22,727 nt of DNA from WOZL01 sp041678645. Lineage in GTDB: Bacteria > Patescibacteriota > Dojkabacteria > SC72. Positions 21,110 through 22,727 of the stretch are shown piece after piece (the first letter of the stretch is position 1; every line of letters starts with the position of its first letter). The position numbers and the translations under genes were made by a program. The stretch lies in NCBI GenBank assembly GCA_041678645.1, contig JBAYNT010000005.1:1-22727 (forward strand), read 5' to 3'. The notes below the pieces were generated by a model, which saw only the letters and a program-made list of their open reading frames with translations, made no database searches and was not told the DNA's origin.

Positions 21110-22727
21110 ATGGGGAAAAATGGTAAAAAGATATTAATTTTACTATCCGTTGTTCTTTCACTTTTATTTCTGTCATTAGTAGGGCTATCTATATATGAGT
21201 ATGTTCGTATTAAGCCTAATAATGTACATTTTACAAATGTAACATCTAATTCGGTTACTGTTAGTTGGAATACAGAAAAAGAGGTTGTAGGAACGGTAAA
21301 AGTATATGAGGGGGACTCTATGTTGCCGATATCTGTTTTGGGTATGAATAAGAGGTTTTTTGATACTAGGGATGTAAAAGAGGCTGAACTATTGGCAGTA
21401 GAAAAAACATCTGAGAATATAATGGCAAATGAGGAGTTGACTTTGTCAGTTGATAATTTTGATACAGAAGTAGTTGTTGATAATATGGGTGAGTACTACA
21501 CTCATCATGTTACTGTTGTTGGGTTAGATCCTGAGGTGGAGTACAGCTTTATGGTAGGTGATGAGTATCTTTTTAGAAAGGTAAAGGATAATAATGAGAG
21601 TGTTTTAGTTAAGACTTTGCCAGTAGTAGAAGAGATTAAGAGTCCTTTGCCTGCATATGGATCGGTTAAGGATGCTGAGAATGAGACAGAGTTACCGGTA
21701 GATGAATTAGCGATAATTAGTGATGGTATAGTCTATTTTAATTACTATGAAGAAACTACTGAGGCTAGAAGTAGTGTGTTTTCAAGTACGCTTAGTGATT
21801 CTGGTGCTTGGTACGTTGATGTTGCTACTGCAACTGACCAAAGTGGGAAGCCATTTTTTGATACTTACAGTAGTGTTGAGCATGAGTTTAAAATTGAATT
21901 AACTTTGGATGCAGGTCCATTTGGCGTTTGGAAGATAAGAGAAATTAATGGGAGTAATTCACCAACTCCTCCGATTATTATTAATTTCCCAAGTCCATTA
22001 GAGGATGAAGATATAGAGGGTTCTGTTATCAAGATAAGTTCTGTCCTGGATCCATTTGTTCAGGGAGTATCTGCAAGAGACATCATTAAGAATCCCCCTA
22101 AAGAACAAGAACCAGTCCAACCGCATTGTGATGAAGGTAATGTTCTATTTATTGGTTATTGTGGTGGGTGTCGGGTAAAATGTGATGACGGACTTTATAG
22201 AGACCGATCTTGTCCGCAGAAGACATTGTGCGCTAGGGGCTGCATTGATTGTGATGATTCCAAGACCCCTCCCGCAGAAAACCCTATTAAGTGCGGAGGG
22301 CATGATTTAGGAACAGTAACTAAATATGGGTCCAGTTGCCTGATCTGTTCGAAGCGTCCTAGTAATGGTTATTATATCGGGGCATGGGAGGATGGTAATG
22401 ATAGGTATGATCCCAACAATAATTGTAACCCGAAGTGTAAACCGCAATCTTGTGCTGTATTGTCTGAATCTCTCTACCCTTTCTCCGCTTGTCCAGGAGC
22501 TTCCAATACTTGTTCATCTCAAATATATAAGGATTGTGGGGGTGAGATAACTTGTTATAAGAGAATAATACCTACTGCTCCAGAAAGTGAAGAAGGTGGT
22601 CCTACAAAAGATGAAAATGCTTCTTGCATACCCAAATCTTGTACAGCTTTAAGCGAAGACTCAGATGACAAATATTATTTTGGAGAATGCAAAACGGCTA
22701 ATGATAGTTTCATTTGTACATCTCACA
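21110..22727 (+). CDS. Large surface protein: TM anchor, FN3-like domain, Cys-rich repeats; C-terminus cut by window edge
   Basis: The frame is open from ATG 21110 to the window end: 539 codons with no stop, so the protein continues. Residues about 7-28 form a membrane segment (ILILLSVVLSLLFLSLVGLS). An FN3-like domain follows, NVHFTNVTSNSVTVSWNTEK and later VVGLDPEVEYSFMVGDEY, with a long insertion between strands. The middle (about 190-330) is beta-rich with Pro-rich linkers. No cysteine occurs before residue 340; from there to the edge there are 22 in about 200 residues. Two stretches look like tandem repeats: CKPQSCAVLSE (443-453) and CIPKSCTALSE (506-516). The first is followed by DCGGEITC, a pattern seen in extracellular disulfide-stapled repeats. 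It is probably an exported adhesin-like protein; the function is unknown. Confidence 0.8.
   Translation, partial: MGKNGKKILILLSVVLSLLFLSLVGLSIYEYVRIKPNNVHFTNVTSNSVTVSWNTEKEVVGTVKVYEGDSMLPISVLGMNKRFFDTRDVKEAELLAVEKTSENIMANEELTLSVDNFDTEVVVDNMGEYYTHHVTVVGLDPEVEYSFMVGDEYLFRKVKDNNESVLVKTLPVVEEIKSPLPAYGSVKDAENETELPVDELAIISDGIVYFNYYEETTEARSSVFSSTLSDSGAWYVDVATATDQSGKPFFDTYSSVEHEFKIELTLDAGPFGVWKIREINGSNSPTPPIIINFPSPLEDEDIEGSVIKISSVLDPFVQGVSARDIIKNPPKEQEPVQPHCDEGNVLFIGYCGGCRVKCDDGLYRDRSCPQKTLCARGCIDCDDSKTPPAENPIKCGGHDLGTVTKYGSSCLICSKRPSNGYYIGAWEDGNDRYDPNNNCNPKCKPQSCAVLSESLYPFSACPGASNTCSSQIYKDCGGEITCYKRIIPTAPESEEGGPTKDENASCIPKSCTALSEDSDDKYYFGECKTANDSFICTSH

Overview
The window looks like a chromosomal segment from a small-genome bacterium of the Candidate Phyla Radiation (Patescibacteria). 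The base composition is AT-rich and the genes are packed with overlaps of a few bases. Core proteins are in minimal form: an alanyl-tRNA synthetase of only 581 residues, and an IF-2 without N-terminal extensions. The surface proteins carry Ig/FN3-like domains on single membrane anchors. I cannot fix the phylum from this window. No rRNA, tRNA, CRISPR array, insertion sequence or phage gene was seen, and no gene-free stretch exceeds 300 bases.

Layout, left to right. (1) Position 1-209: the start of rpsT (S20) on the minus strand, cut by the window edge. (2) 304-1093: two small overlapping plus-strand genes for single-pass membrane proteins with Ig-like and FN3-like ectodomains. They converge on and overlap (3) a 587-residue minus-strand surface protein with a DUF11-like domain and a sortase-like IPQTG signal. 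(4) 2891-12614: a tight minus-strand run transcribed in the order sortase, anchored solute-binding protein, two-TM Ig-like protein, alaS, ruvX, mltG, LCP protein, holA. (5) 12703-19282: a plus-strand block of dnaJ, then nusA, infB, rpsO and pnp. (6) 19279-21032: rsmE and a NOP2/Sun-family RNA methyltransferase on the minus strand, tail-to-tail with pnp. (7) 21110 to the end: a large Cys-rich surface protein, cut by the window edge.

How the genes work together. The minus-strand run joins envelope building (MltG glycan cleavage, LCP polymer attachment, sortase anchoring, surface proteins) to housekeeping genes for tRNA charging, an RNase H-fold nuclease and the replicative clamp loader. The plus-strand block keeps the widespread bacterial order nusA-infB-rpsO-pnp, but the genes usually found between these (ylxR, rbfA, truB, ribF) are absent. 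It links transcription elongation, translation initiation, the small ribosomal subunit and RNA decay.

Expression signals are unusual. I see no convincing Shine-Dalgarno site in front of any gene. Several genes have an extended -10 element (TGnTAnnnT) only 5-9 bases before the ATG, which implies leaderless mRNAs. All 18 complete genes end in TAA (13) or TAG (5), never TGA. No single dramatic new defence or mobile system is visible. The strongest leads are the leaderless/non-SD expression architecture, the avoidance of TGA stops, the minimal AlaRS, and the sortase with its surface-protein neighbours.
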